Positions 55,808 through 64,000 of a stretch of 64,000 nucleotides of DNA are shown here, piece after piece. A model generated the notes under the pieces. The model did not search any database and had not been told where the DNA came from. It was given only the letters and a program-made list of their open reading frames with translations. The stretch is from the NCBI RefSeq assembly GCF_024609785.1, contig NZ_JANHJQ010000001.1, positions 248,001 through 312,000 of the forward strand. The letters run 5' to 3'. A program made the translations under genes and the position numbers. Source of the stretch: Pseudalkalibacillus decolorationis. Its GTDB lineage: Bacteria; Bacillota; Bacilli; Bacillales; Fictibacillaceae. How positions within the stretch are numbered: the stretch's first letter is position 1; the number at the start of each line of letters is the position of its first letter.

Positions 55808-56602
55808 ACTCAATTCAATATGCTCGATATACTTAATCCCCTGGTCAAACCATTCGTACGTAAGTCGATTAAACATTTCACTCGATCCTGTCGTATAAAA
55901 ACGGTGTTGAGGTGCCCGATCGCCTGTATATAGTCGGTTACTATAATGTAAAATTGTACTTACTTCTCTAGCCGTTTCAGAGCCTGATGAGATAATTGTA
56001 ACTTGTGTTCCCATAACCAGTTCGATTAGTGGGGATAGTAACGGATAATGCGTGCAACCAAGAATAAGTGTATCGATGGACATGTCCCGTAAAGGTGCAA
56101 GGCGCTCATATATGACTTGCAAGGTTTCTTGATTATTGACCATGCCATTTTCGACAAGAGGAACAAATTCGGGACAAGCAATACTATGAACATTCACACG
56201 ATCATCGATACTATGCAATGCCATATCGTAAGCCTGACTTCGTATTGTACCTTCTGTTCCAATTACGGCAATTTCCCTATGCTTAGTAATCTTTAAAGCC
56301 GCTCTTGCTCCAGGATGGATAACCCCAACAACTGGAATCGGAAGCATTGATTGAACTTCTTTAAGAACCGCTGCTGTTGCTGTGTTGCATGCAATAACAA
56401 GTAACTTAATATTTTTTTCGGTCAGAAATCGGATCATATTTAACGTGAATCTCCGAACTTCTTGAAAGGGGCGGGGACCATAAGGACATCGTAATGTATC
56501 ACCGAGGTAAAGAACTTCTTCCTTCGGCAATTGCCTCATGACCTCTCTCGCTACTGTCATACCCCCAACGCCCGAATCTATAATTCCTATTGGTCTATTC
56601 AA
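55805..56602 (-). CDS. racE: Glutamate racemase
   Basis: Protein of 265 residues. Opening IGIIDSGVGGMTVAREVM, the two catalytic cysteines in VIACNTATAAV and LILGCTHYPLL. Makes D-glutamate for peptidoglycan. Start TTG with GAGGGGATCAC upstream. It follows ysmB by 15 bp. The gene name follows B. subtilis RacE; murI is the general name. Confidence 0.96.
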   Translation of the reverse strand: MNRPIGIIDSGVGGMTVAREVMRQLPKEEVLYLGDTLRCPYGPRPFQEVRRFTLNMIRFLTEKNIKLLVIACNTATAAVLKEVQSMLPIPVVGVIHPGARAALKITKHREIAVIGTEGTIRSQAYDMALHSIDDRVNVHSIACPEFVPLVENGMVNNQETLQVIYERLAPLRDMSIDTLILGCTHYPLLSPLIELVMGTQVTIISSGSETAREVSTILHYSNRLYTGDRAPQHRFYTTGSSEMFNRLTYEWFDQGIKYIEHIELS

Positions 56603-56617
56603 GTGATCCCCTCTTTT

Positions 56618-57079
56618 TTACTTCGGTGTTTGATTATAATTATGTTTATTCATCTCATCATAGAGGAGGTGTAAACATTCATGTAAATTATTTATGTTCT
56701 GATCAGAAAAGGATTCTGTCAATTGTTCTAAATAATTTTGGCGGCGTTTAATGACTTCTTCAATTATTTCATAACCTTTGTCAAGCTTCTGTATTCTTAC
56801 AACACGACGATCTTTTGGATCTTTTATTCGTTTAACTAGACCGTTCTTTTCCATCCGGTCAATTAAATCTGTCGTTGTACTATAGGCAAGATACATCTTA
56901 TTGGAGAGATCTCCAATTGTCATTTCATTTTCCTCAAACAACCACTGAAGTGCAATAAATTGAGGAGGAGTTATCGAAAAATCATTAAGAATTTCTCTTC
57001 CCCTTTGTTTAATATGAGCGGCGATCATCCGCAGCGATTTTTCCATTTCAGTGATTTTTTCTTGTTTTGATTGCTCCAA
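56618..57079 (-). CDS. ysmB: MarR-family transcription regulator
   Basis: Protein of 153 residues with a winged helix at about 35-105 (MTIGDLSNKMYLAYSTTTDLIDRMEKNGLVKR is the recognition region; core DRRVVRIQKL forms the wing). Start TTG 8 nt after GGAGG. Sits upstream of racE like ysmB in B. subtilis, where the regulated genes are poorly known. Upstream lies repeat H and then the pts operon. Confidence 0.88.
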   Translation of the reverse strand: MEQSKQEKITEMEKSLRMIAAHIKQRGREILNDFSITPPQFIALQWLFEENEMTIGDLSNKMYLAYSTTTDLIDRMEKNGLVKRIKDPKDRRVVRIQKLDKGYEIIEEVIKRRQNYLEQLTESFSDQNINNLHECLHLLYDEMNKHNYNQTPK

Positions 57080-57161
57080 CTAGGTTACCTCCTGAACGAC
57101 TACTTATATCTATTGTGATTGGTTTTTGATTATTTTTCAACTACTAGTATACCATGACCTT

Positions 57162-57391
57162 TTACACTTTCTTTACCGTCATAAGAAAAGCGCAAGCGCC
57201 CTGTCTAGCCACGAAGGTCACTGGAAGACCGACGAGGAGGCTCGGTCCAAACAAGTTCGGCCCTGCGTGGGAATACACAGGATGCAAATCAGTGTGTCGC
57301 CGCCGCAGGAGGCCTGAAGTGATCCAAGTGGCTGGGTGCTGGAGCTAGACATTACATCTATGCATCAAAAAGTTACACTTTCTTTACCATC
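57162..57391 (+). repeat. Intergenic repeat, long subtype, copy H
   Basis: Begins AAGAAAAGCGCAAGCGCCC and ends GGTGCTGGAGCTAGACATT, then TTACACTTTCTTTACC. It is flanked by imperfect direct repeats of about 28 bp (57162-57190 and 57373-57400, TTACACTTTCTTTACC followed by RTCA and A-rich DNA). Its right end touches the T-tract of the ptsI terminator. It occupies most of the 360-bp gap between ysmB and ptsI; two short plus-strand frames inside are not convincing genes. Confidence 0.85.
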
Positions 57392-57421
57392 AAAAAAAAG
57401 GCGACTCGACCTGAGCCACCC
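57392..57421 (-). terminator. Terminator of the pts operon
   Basis: Minus-strand GGTGGCTC-AGGTC-GAGTCGCC (two G-U pairs) followed by eight T, 19 nt after the ptsI stop. Confidence 0.9.
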
Positions 57422-57439
57422 TTACATTTAATTCTCTTA

Positions 57440-59158
57440 TTATTTCAAAAAATGTTTTTGTACGTATTCTTTAACCTGTTGTGCGGAATCAAGTTGGAGA
57501 ACCTCATCCATCTTGTCAGCTATTTCTGTTTTATCTAGGCGTCTCAACTGGCTTCGTGCTGGTAGAACTGACGTTGCACTCATACTAAACTCATCTAGAC
57601 CAAGACCGAGGAGCAATGGAATCGCCGTTTCATCCCCCGCCATCTCCCCGCACATTCCAGCCCATTTTCCTTCCTTATGGGCAGCATCAATTACATTTTT
57701 TACGAGTCTCAATATACCAGGGTTGTATGGTTGGTAGAGGTAAGCTACTTGTTCATTCATTCTATCTGCAGCCATTGTGTATTGAATCAAATCATTTGTT
57801 CCTATGCTAAAGAAATCGACTTCTTTAGCGAACTGATCAGCCATCACAGCTGCTGCAGGAATTTCAACCATCATACCAATCTCGATTGAATTCGATACAT
57901 TCAAGTTGTCGTTCCTTAATTTTTGTTGTTCTTCCTTTAATATACTTTTTGCCTGTCGGAATTCGTCCAAGGTCGCAATCATTGGGAACATAACTTTTAG
58001 ATTACCAAATGCACTTGCACGTAATAATGCCCGAAGCTGCGTACGGAATATCGATTGCTCATCTAAACATAAACGAATGGCTCGGTATCCGAGGAATGGG
58101 TTTAATTCTTTAGGAAGATCTAGGTATGGAAGCTCTTTATCTCCACCGATATCAAGTGTACGGATAACGACAGGCTTCCCTTCCATTTTCGATAGAACTT
58201 CTTTATATGCTTCAAATTGTTCTTCCTCAGTTGGCAGTTGTTCCCGATTCATATAAAGAAATTCAGTTCGGTACAATCCGATCGCTTCCGCACCGTTGTT
58301 TATGACTCCTTTAAGATCTTGAGGTGTACCAATATTCGCAGCTAATTCAACCCGTTGCCCATCATTTGTAATTGAAGATTCATTGACAAGTTTTGCCCAT
58401 TCTTTTTTCTGCTCGATATACTTGTACCGTTTTTCTATATAATCATCAAGCTCTGATCCCGTAGGATCAATCACGACATCCCCATCAATTCCATCTATAA
58501 TGACAGTCGTTCCATTCTCAACCTTATTGGTAATCATCTTCGTACCCACAACGGCAGGAATCTCCATGGATCGTGCCATTATCGCTGAGTGCGATGTTCG
58601 TCCACCAATATCGGTTGCAAACCCCTTAACATAGTTTCGGTTAAGCTGTGCAGTATCAGATGGTGTAAGATCTTCTGAGATAATAATAACTTCTTCGGTA
58701 ATCATGCTTGGAGTCGTAATAGTTACATTAAGAAGATGGGCCAGTACTCGTTTTCGAACATCACGAATGTCCGCTGCTCTTTCTTTCATATATTCATTAT
58801 CCATGTTCTCGAACATCGATATAAACATACCCGTAACATCATCAAGGGCACTCTCTGCATTAACATTTTCATCATTAATTTTATTTTTTACATTATCAAT
58901 AAGTTCCGGGTCATCCAATACAAGAAGATGGGCAGCAAAAATTGCTGCCTTATCTTCTCCAAGTTCTTTCCCAGCATGGTTTTTGATCGTCTCAAGTTCT
59001 CTTTTCGATTGTACAATGGCATGTGTAAAGCGTTTTATTTCTTGTTCTGGATCCTCGATCGTCTTTTTCTCTACTTCGAGAATTGGGTCTTCAAGTTTAA
59101 ACGCCTTTGCAACAGCGATTCCTGCCGATGCTCCGATCCCTTTAATCCGTTGGCTCAT
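57440..59158 (-). CDS. ptsI: PTS Enzyme I
   Basis: Protein of 572 residues. The phosphorylated His is in [17 protein letters not shown]; the PEP-binding C-terminal barrel has [18 protein letters not shown] and the [16 protein letters not shown] and [14 protein letters not shown] motifs. Transfers phosphate from PEP to HPr. The ATG overlaps the ptsH stop by one base (TAATG). Last gene of glcT-ptsG-ptsH-ptsI. Confidence 0.98.
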   Translation of the reverse strand: MSQRIKGIGASAGIAVAKAFKLEDPILEVEKKTIEDPEQEIKRFTHAIVQSKRELETIKNHAGKELGEDKAAIFAAHLLVLDDPELIDNVKNKINDENVNAESALDDVTGMFISMFENMDNEYMKERAADIRDVRKRVLAHLLNVTITTPSMITEEVIIISEDLTPSDTAQLNRNYVKGFATDIGGRTSHSAIMARSMEIPAVVGTKMITNKVENGTTVIIDGIDGDVVIDPTGSELDDYIEKRYKYIEQKKEWAKLVNESSITNDGQRVELAANIGTPQDLKGVINNGAEAIGLYRTEFLYMNREQLPTEEEQFEAYKEVLSKMEGKPVVIRTLDIGGDKELPYLDLPKELNPFLGYRAIRLCLDEQSIFRTQLRALLRASAFGNLKVMFPMIATLDEFRQAKSILKEEQQKLRNDNLNVSNSIEIGMMVEIPAAAVMADQFAKEVDFFSIGTNDLIQYTMAADRMNEQVAYLYQPYNPGILRLVKNVIDAAHKEGKWAGMCGEMAGDETAIPLLLGLGLDEFSMSATSVLPARSQLRRLDKTEIADKMDEVLQLDSAQQVKEYVQKHFLK

Positions 59159-59424
59159 TATTGGGCCAGTCCTTCTTGCTTCAACACATCATCTAACGCT
59201 GAAAGCGCTTCGTCAGCATCGGTTCCTTCTGCTGTAATTGTAATCTCAGACCCCTGTTGAATTCCTAGTGACATAACACCCATGATTGACTTTAAATTTA
59301 CAGTTTTTTCATTGTGGATCAACTCAATTTCGGAGCTGAATTGCCCTGCTTTATTTACCAATGTGGTAGCAGGTCGTGCATGGATTCCAGATTCACTCGT
59401 TACTTTAAATGTTTTTTCTGCCAT
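59158..59424 (-). CDS. ptsH: Phosphocarrier protein HPr
   Basis: Protein of 88 residues. His15 in SGIHARPAT is the EI phosphoacceptor, and Ser46 in [12 protein letters not shown] is the HPr kinase site used with CcpA in carbon catabolite repression. It lies 18 bp downstream of ptsG. Confidence 0.98.
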   Translation of the reverse strand: MAEKTFKVTSESGIHARPATTLVNKAGQFSSEIELIHNEKTVNLKSIMGVMSLGIQQGSEITITAEGTDADEALSALDDVLKQEGLAQ

Positions 59425-59442
59425 TATTATCTTCCTCTCAAA

Positions 59443-61515
59443 TTATTTATTAATTTTAATTATACTTGTTTCACCTTGTTCAACTGTACCAGTTTTTTCC
59501 AGGAAAACACTCTCCCCATCCTCTAAATTTGTAAATACAATGGGTGTGATAGTGGATTGCGCATGCTTTGCGATATAGTCAAGATCGACTTTTAATAATT
59601 CTTGACCTTGTTTTACATCGTTACCTTGTTCAACTAATAACTCAAAGCCTTCACCTTTTAGATTAACCGTATCTATACCAACATGGATTAGGATCTCTCG
59701 CCCATCTGCTGTTTCCAAACCAATTGCATGTTTGGTAGGAAAGACATTTACAACCTTTGCGTCAACTGGAGCCACAACGGTTCCCTCTGTTGGTTCAATC
59801 GCAAATCCATCACCCATCATTTTTTCGCCAAACACTGGGTCTGGCACTTCAGAAATCGGTAATATTTTTCCTTTCATTGGAGCTGCTATCAATTGATTTT
59901 CGTTTATTTCCCCTTGTAATGCCATTGGATTCACCTCCTCTATTTGCTCTCGTACTTCTTCATTTGGATCTGTTCTTGCTGGTGCAGGTGTTTTACCTGA
60001 CATGATATCTTGCATTTGTGATTTAATCGAATCAGATTTCGGTCCGAAAATGGCTTGAATATTGTTTCCGATTTCCATCACTCCAGAAGCTCCAAGCTTC
60101 TTCAACCGATTCTTATCAACTTGCTTAACATCACCTACAGAAACACGAAGTCGAGTGATACACGCATCCAAATGATCAATATTTTCCTTTCCACCCATCG
60201 CACTTAGAATGTTGAATGGAAGATCATTTGAGCTTGTCTGTTGTAATTCTCCTTCATCGTCTTTAACATCTTCTCGACCCGGTGTCGCGAGGTTGAACTT
60301 ACGTATGGCGAACCGGAATCCAAAGTAATAAATGGCTGCGAAAACGAGACCTACAGGTATGACAAGCCACCAGTTCGTCTGCGGGTTAATTACCCCAAAT
60401 AAGATGAAATCAATCAACCCTCCGGAAAATGTCATACCTATCTTAACATCTAAAAGGTGCATGGTCATAAATGAAAGACCCGCAAAGATCGTATGAATTC
60501 CAAATAGAAGTGGAGCAACAAACAAGAACGAAAATTCAATCGGTTCAGTGATCCCTGTTAAAAATGAGGTTAGTGCCGCCGAACCCATGATCCCTGCGAC
60601 TACTTTCTTTCGTTCAGGGCGCGCTTCATGATAAATTGCCAAAGCGGCAGCAGGTAGACCGAACATCATAAACGGATATTTTCCTGTCATAAATGTTCCC
60701 GCAGTTAAGTTTTGAACGCCGTCTTTGATCTGTTCGAAAAAGATCGCCTGGTCTCCACGAACGAGTTGGCCTGCATCGTTAGTATACGAACCAAATTCGT
60801 ACCAGAACGGTGCATAGAAGATATGGTGCAGCCCGAACGGTATTAACGCTCTTTCAATAACACCGAACACAAACGCAGATATAGTCAAGTTTGCATGAAT
60901 CATATTTTCTGAAAATGCATTTAAACCATTTTGTATCGGTGGCCAAATAAGAACCATGATGAGTCCTAAAATGACTGCTGATGCTGCAGTTACAATTGGT
61001 ACAAAACGTTTACCAGCAAAGAAACCGAGGTAAGACGGTAAATCAATATCATAGAATTTATTGTACATATAAGCTGCTAAAATTCCGACGATTATACCAC
61101 CAAAAACCCCTGTTTGTAACGTTGGAATACCTAGAACTAATGCAAATGCTGGTTCAACGCCCTCTCCGGTTACATCTGCAAGTTCGAGTCCTTCCACAAC
61201 CCCCATTGTTACATTCATTATCAGATAGCCAATAATAGCTGCCAACCCGGCAACTCCATCCCCACCAGCAAGTCCTATTGCAACTCCGACCGCAAAAAGA
61301 AGGGCTAGGTTACTAAAAATAATTCCCCCTGCTTGTTCCATAACAGAGGCAACCATTTCGACACCTCCATTTTCTAAGAAAGGGGCAAGTTCTAAAAGTG
61401 TCGGATTCGTTAAAGCGTTACCAAACGCTAGCAGAAGACCTGCTGCCGGAAGAATTGCTACAGGTAACATTAAGGCTTTACCGACCTTTTGTAACGTTCC
61501 AAAAGCTTTTTTCAA
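59443..61515 (-). CDS. ptsG: Glucose-specific PTS permease EIICBA
   Basis: Protein of 690 residues in C-B-A order. The EIIC domain (about 1-400) has many membrane segments and [22 protein letters not shown] (about 430-515) has the phosphocysteine in [15 protein letters not shown] (about 560-690) has [18 protein letters not shown] with the phosphohistidine in the first of these. Imports and phosphorylates glucose. TTG start 8 nt after AAGGAGGT. GlcT-controlled RAT/terminator leader precedes it, which supports the glucose assignment over N-acetylglucosamine. Confidence 0.96.
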   Translation of the reverse strand: MKKAFGTLQKVGKALMLPVAILPAAGLLLAFGNALTNPTLLELAPFLENGGVEMVASVMEQAGGIIFSNLALLFAVGVAIGLAGGDGVAGLAAIIGYLIMNVTMGVVEGLELADVTGEGVEPAFALVLGIPTLQTGVFGGIIVGILAAYMYNKFYDIDLPSYLGFFAGKRFVPIVTAASAVILGLIMVLIWPPIQNGLNAFSENMIHANLTISAFVFGVIERALIPFGLHHIFYAPFWYEFGSYTNDAGQLVRGDQAIFFEQIKDGVQNLTAGTFMTGKYPFMMFGLPAAALAIYHEARPERKKVVAGIMGSAALTSFLTGITEPIEFSFLFVAPLLFGIHTIFAGLSFMTMHLLDVKIGMTFSGGLIDFILFGVINPQTNWWLVIPVGLVFAAIYYFGFRFAIRKFNLATPGREDVKDDEGELQQTSSNDLPFNILSAMGGKENIDHLDACITRLRVSVGDVKQVDKNRLKKLGASGVMEIGNNIQAIFGPKSDSIKSQMQDIMSGKTPAPARTDPNEEVREQIEEVNPMALQGEINENQLIAAPMKGKILPISEVPDPVFGEKMMGDGFAIEPTEGTVVAPVDAKVVNVFPTKHAIGLETADGREILIHVGIDTVNLKGEGFELLVEQGNDVKQGQELLKVDLDYIAKHAQSTITPIVFTNLEDGESVFLEKTGTVEQGETSIIKINK

Positions 61516-61561
61516 TTGTTTTACCTCCTTCTACAATACATACCGAGACGATTTTAAGACA

Positions 61562-61671
61562 TAAAAAGGCATGAGTAAAAAGACAACGAAATGCATCTAG
61601 AGATAGCGTACCCCTAAATGTTGCATTTCACTTATCTTCTTCACTCATGCCTGATCGTATCAGTAACACGT
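61562..61671 (-). promoter_or_regulatory. RAT antiterminator site and overlapping terminator in the ptsG leader
   Basis: Minus-strand ACGTGTTACTGATACGATC leads into GGCATGAGT (61643-61651), closely matching the B. subtilis ptsG RAT. GGCATGAGT also pairs with ACTCATGCC (61568-61576) to make a long terminator hairpin with an inner stem GAAATGCA / TGCATTTC, followed by five T. Binding of GlcT to RAT should prevent the terminator, as known for this class. Confidence 0.9.
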
Positions 61672-61699
61672 AAAGAATCGTGTATTATGTTATTTTGTG

Positions 61700-62533
61700 T
61701 TAAGAAAGCCTTTGCAAATGCATCGTCAGATAAACGGCTTCCGCATCTGAGACCTTTTTTCTTAAACGATGTTGCATGACTTTAATGAGCTTCCAAGATA
61801 AATTGTAGCATACCGGATATTCCTCTTTCAACACCTTTGCAAGTCTTTCTTGATTTTGAACCTGCTCACCGCGTTCTATACGTTCGATTGTATGCCTGAG
61901 ATGTTGAACGAGACGCATATAGTTAATACCTGATTGATCGATTGAGACCTTTAATTGTTGCTGGGTCATTTCAATCATTTGGTTGATTAAATGAGAATAC
62001 CCGCTTAATCTTGATAATGAACGGTTCGTCATAGCACTATGTAAGTGTAATGCGATAAATCCTATTTCCCCATCAGGTAAATTCACACCCGTTTTACGAT
62101 TTATTATTTTCACAACTTCTTCAGCAACAGTGTACTCTTTTGGATAAAGGAGCTTGGTTTCAGTCAAAAATGGATTTACAAGATCCAAACCTTGTTGAAT
62201 TCTTTTGATTGCGAATGCAATATGATCCGTTAAAGCAATGTGAATATGTTCATTAAATTGTATATGGAGCCGCTCTTCACTAAAGCGAATCACGTCGTTT
62301 ATAACGAGCACTAAGGATTCATCAACCTGTTCGATTAGCTGTTTATACTGATCTTGTTCCACCTGGTCTTCTAAAATATAAAGCTTGTCCACCTTATCAG
62401 ATTTAAGAGTGTCGTTAGCCTTTATTGAAAAACCAATACCTTTTCCAATTAGAACGACTTCTTTTTGCTCGGAATCCATTGCAATTACCACGTTATTATT
62501 TAATACCTTATGAACCGTGAAACGTGTACTCAT
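61700..62533 (-). CDS. glcT: PTS-controlled transcription antiterminator GlcT
   Basis: Protein of 277 residues of the BglG/SacY/GlcT class: CAT RNA-binding domain (about 1-60), then PRD1 (about 65-170, EHIHIALTDHIAFAIKRIQQG) and PRD2 (about 172-277, HLRHTIERIERG) with regulatory histidines. It binds the RAT in the ptsG leader immediately downstream; EIICB-type phosphorylation of a PRD switches it off in the absence of glucose. AAAGGA precedes the ATG. It is in the same direction and 185 bp upstream of ptsG. Confidence 0.95.
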   Translation of the reverse strand: MSTRFTVHKVLNNNVVIAMDSEQKEVVLIGKGIGFSIKANDTLKSDKVDKLYILEDQVEQDQYKQLIEQVDESLVLVINDVIRFSEERLHIQFNEHIHIALTDHIAFAIKRIQQGLDLVNPFLTETKLLYPKEYTVAEEVVKIINRKTGVNLPDGEIGFIALHLHSAMTNRSLSRLSGYSHLINQMIEMTQQQLKVSIDQSGINYMRLVQHLRHTIERIERGEQVQNQERLAKVLKEEYPVCYNLSWKLIKVMQHRLRKKVSDAEAVYLTMHLQRLS

Positions 62534-62625
62534 ACAACGACATTCCTTTCAAAGTGTATACCTGTCCGAACGTCAATATCATATCGAATTACCTTTCCTT
62601 TCGTCAACTCCCAAGTTCTTTATGT

Positions 62626-62730
62626 GTAAAAAATGGTGACTCATAGATGGAAGTAGCTACCTCGCACACTTTCAAATCGCACCGCTTAATTGTATATAAG
62701 CGGAGGTGCCAGTTCCCTATGAGTCACACT
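62626..62730 (-). terminator. Terminator of gerE
   Basis: Long minus-strand hairpin with arms GTGACTCATAG / CTATGAGTCAC (about 62634-62644 and 62719-62729) and an inner stem CCGCTTA / TAAGCGG, followed by TTTTTTAC. The A-run at 62626-62632 is joined on the left to TTCTTTATGTGT, a likely remnant of the intergenic repeat end. Confidence 0.8.
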
Positions 62731-62738
62731 GCTATTAC

Positions 62739-62963
62739 TTAGATCTCCAACTCGCCAAGCCGCAATAGCTCGACAACAGCTTGAGAGCGCCCCTTAACAC
62801 CTAACTTCTGCATTGTATTGGAAATGTGATTTCGAACAGTTTTTTCACTTATGAAGAGTTGTTCTGCAATTTCTCTGGTCGTCTTGTCTTGAACAAGAAG
62901 TTCGAATACTTCTCTCTCCCTTTTTGTAAGTAGAGGCTTCGGTCGGTAGTGTTTCTCTTTCAA
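62739..62963 (-). CDS. gerE: Spore coat transcription regulator GerE
   Basis: Protein of 74 residues, the exact length of B. subtilis GerE, when started at TTG 62963 (GGAGGGG 10 nt upstream). LuxR-type helix-turn-helix (about 12-72): LLTKREREVFELLVQDKT, ELFISEKTVRNHIS-like recognition helix and MQKLGVKGRSQAVVELLRL. GerE is the last regulator of the mother-cell cascade, controlling coat genes with sigma-K. Thirteen more codons upstream are open but unlikely to be used. Position next to sdhB matches B. subtilis. Confidence 0.96.
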   Translation of the reverse strand: MKEKHYRPKPLLTKREREVFELLVQDKTTREIAEQLFISEKTVRNHISNTMQKLGVKGRSQAVVELLRLGELEI

Positions 62964-63033
62964 TGATTTCACCCCTCCTTGCATGGGCTTTACGAGCTGC
63001 ATATCATGTAGTAAAAAAGATATTTAGTCAACA

Positions 63034-63061
63034 TATCATATGAAGGGATGAAATCGGTCGT
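63034..63061 (-). promoter_or_regulatory. Candidate sigma-K promoter of gerE
   Basis: Minus-strand AC (63060-63061), a 17-bp spacer, then CATATGATA (63034-63042), fitting the sigma-K pattern AC-N16/17-CATANNNTA. The TTG start of gerE is about 70 bp downstream. gerE is sigma-K dependent in B. subtilis. Confidence 0.65.
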
Positions 63062-63185
63062 GACTTACCTTGATAAATTTTATTGAGAAACTGTATTATT
63101 TTTTTATTTACCGAAGTGATTGAAGCATCGAGTCTGTCTATGGTGCTGGTTTTCCATTCTTCTTTTCAATTTGAACAATTCGTCC

Positions 63186-63220
63186 TCTATAGAAAGTATT
63201 TTTATACTTTCTATACGTGT
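63186..63220 (+). repeat. Intergenic repeat end, copy E
   Basis: Only the conserved end is present: TCTATAGAAAGTATTTTTATA, CTTTCTATACGTGTAAA. It continues directly into the T-tract of the sdhB terminator. Confidence 0.75.
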
Positions 63221-63254
63221 AAAAAAGAGCGACTCCGTAATCTCGAGTCACTCT
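63221..63254 (-). terminator. Terminator of the sdh operon
   Basis: Minus-strand GAGTGACTC / GAGTCGCTC around GAGATTACG, followed by six T, about 30 nt after sdhB. Confidence 0.9.
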
Positions 63255-63282
63255 TCTTAGATGTCATATATTCTCATTATGT

Positions 63283-64000
63283 TTATTGATAATCAGAACC
63301 GAAGAAGTTTCGGAATGATTGCAATGAAGTATCACGGTTCAATGCCGCAATTGAAGTTGTCAGTGGAATTCCTTTAGGACACGATTGAACGCAGTTTTGC
63401 GAGTTCCCGCAAGATGCGAGCCCTCCGTCACCCATAAGTGCATCTAGTCGTTCTGACTTGTTCATTTCTCCTGTTGGATGTGCATTGAAGAGACGTACTT
63501 GCGACAGTGGCGCTGGTCCAATAAAGTCTGATTTATCGTTAACATTCGGGCAAGCCTCAAGGCATACACCGCATGTCATACATTTAGATAATTCATACGC
63601 CCATTGACGTTTCTTTTCAGGCATACGTGGCCCAGGTCCAAGATCATACGTGCCATCGATCGGAATCCATGCTTTTACCTTTTTCAATGCATCAAACATG
63701 CGACTTCGATCAACCTGCAAGTCACGAACCACAGGGAATGTAGCCATTGGTTCAAGTCGAATTGGTTGTTCTAGTTTATCGACTAGAGCCGTACAAGATT
63801 GTCTTGGCTTACCATTAATAACCATCGAACATGCTCCACATACTTCTTCAAGGCATCCCATTTCCCATGTTACTGGAGTAGTCTTTTCTCCTTGTCCATT
63901 AACAGGATTACGACGAATTTCCATTAGTGCAGAAATGACATTCATGTTTGTACGATATGGGATTTCAAATGTTTCTTCATACGATGCAGAATCAGGATTA
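63283..64000 (-). CDS. sdhB: Succinate dehydrogenase iron-sulfur subunit, 5' end outside the window
   Basis: At least 239 residues; the frame is open to the window edge and roughly a dozen N-terminal codons are missing. It has the 2Fe-2S region CLEEVCGACSMVINGKPRQSC and the cluster cysteines CMTCGVCLEACP and CGNSQNCVQSCPKG. It is very close to B. subtilis SdhB, ending FRNFFGSDYQ. It is the electron-transfer subunit of complex II, at the cytoplasmic membrane. The upstream sdhA is not in the window. Confidence 0.98.
   Translation of the reverse strand, partial: NPDSASYEETFEIPYRTNMNVISALMEIRRNPVNGQGEKTTPVTWEMGCLEEVCGACSMVINGKPRQSCTALVDKLEQPIRLEPMATFPVVRDLQVDRSRMFDALKKVKAWIPIDGTYDLGPGPRMPEKKRQWAYELSKCMTCGVCLEACPNVNDKSDFIGPAPLSQVRLFNAHPTGEMNKSERLDALMGDGGLASCGNSQNCVQSCPKGIPLTTSIAALNRDTSLQSFRNFFGSDYQ

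Noticed and set aside
57126-57348. Two overlapping plus-strand small frames in the ysmB-ptsI gap
   Set aside because: They lie inside repeat H, have no ribosome site and no resemblance to each other across copies of the repeat.
61672-61735. Separate promoter for ptsG between glcT and the RAT
   Set aside because: Several weak hexamers were seen but none with good match and spacing on both boxes.
1-64000. Prophage, integrative element or defence island
   Set aside because: No integrase, transposase, phage structural gene, toxin-antitoxin or restriction gene was found, and base composition looks even apart from coding repeats.

Overview
The window is a contiguous piece of chromosome from an endospore-forming member of the Bacillaceae (Firmicutes). 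The gene order follows the Bacillus subtilis spo0B-obg, mre-min, valS-hem, lon-clpX-tig and gerE-sdh neighbourhoods closely. Sporulation genes are scattered throughout (safA, a coxA-like gene, spo0B, spoIVFA/FB, spoIIB, spoVID, lonB, gerM, gerE). The DNA is moderately AT-rich, Shine-Dalgarno sequences are strong, and TTG/GTG starts are frequent. No phage, IS transposase, CRISPR array or resistance island was seen. Nearly all genes lie on the minus strand, so operons read from right to left. The exceptions are niaR, a small membrane protein gene at 25940 and a LiaF-like membrane gene at 36063.

Layout, left to right. 1-4400: yebC, a coxA-like lipoprotein gene, safA with an 18-unit minisatellite, and niaR. 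4400-11160: pheB, obg, spo0B, the rpmA-prp-rplU operon with an L21-type leader, RNase E/G, and spoIVFA-spoIVFB. 11490-18480: minC-minD, mreB-mreC-mreD, radC, maf and spoIIB. 18730-26140: comC prepilin peptidase, a GAF-GGDEF diguanylate cyclase, folC, valS with a T-box leader, and a small membrane protein gene. 26280-35800: spoVID with two CotS/YsxE-type degenerate kinases, then the haem operon hemAXCDBL. 36060-39220: a LiaF-like membrane protein and a three-gene polar amino-acid ABC transporter. 39360-51960: engB-lonA, lonB, two secreted repetitive proteins not recognised as any named family, clpX, tig and ysoA. 52125-57080: tRNA-Arg and tRNA-Gly, ysnB, the XTP/dITP pyrophosphatase gene, rph, gerM, racE and ysmB. 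57440-62533: a complete glucose PTS unit glcT-ptsG-ptsH-ptsI with a RAT/terminator leader. 62739-64000: gerE and the 3' part of sdhB.

Functionally the window is a housekeeping and sporulation backbone: cell shape and division (Mre/Min), GTPases, the ribosomal L21/L27 pair with the L27-processing protease Prp, haem and folate synthesis, protein quality control (Lon, ClpX, trigger factor), and spore coat or germination functions. Compared with the B. subtilis arrangement as I recall it, nadABC/nifS and pheA are missing around niaR. RNase E/G, a GGDEF protein, a second CotS-like gene, an ABC transporter, the two secreted repeat proteins and the whole pts cluster are inserted.

Two observations stand out. 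First, a family of short intergenic repeats occurs at about a dozen sites, and one end of most copies lies directly against the T-tract of a Rho-independent terminator. Second, a two-gene operon between lonB and clpX encodes a heptad-repeat secreted protein and a very acidic secreted protein made of near-identical 51-residue repeats. Both are inferred from sequence reading alone; no database search was possible.
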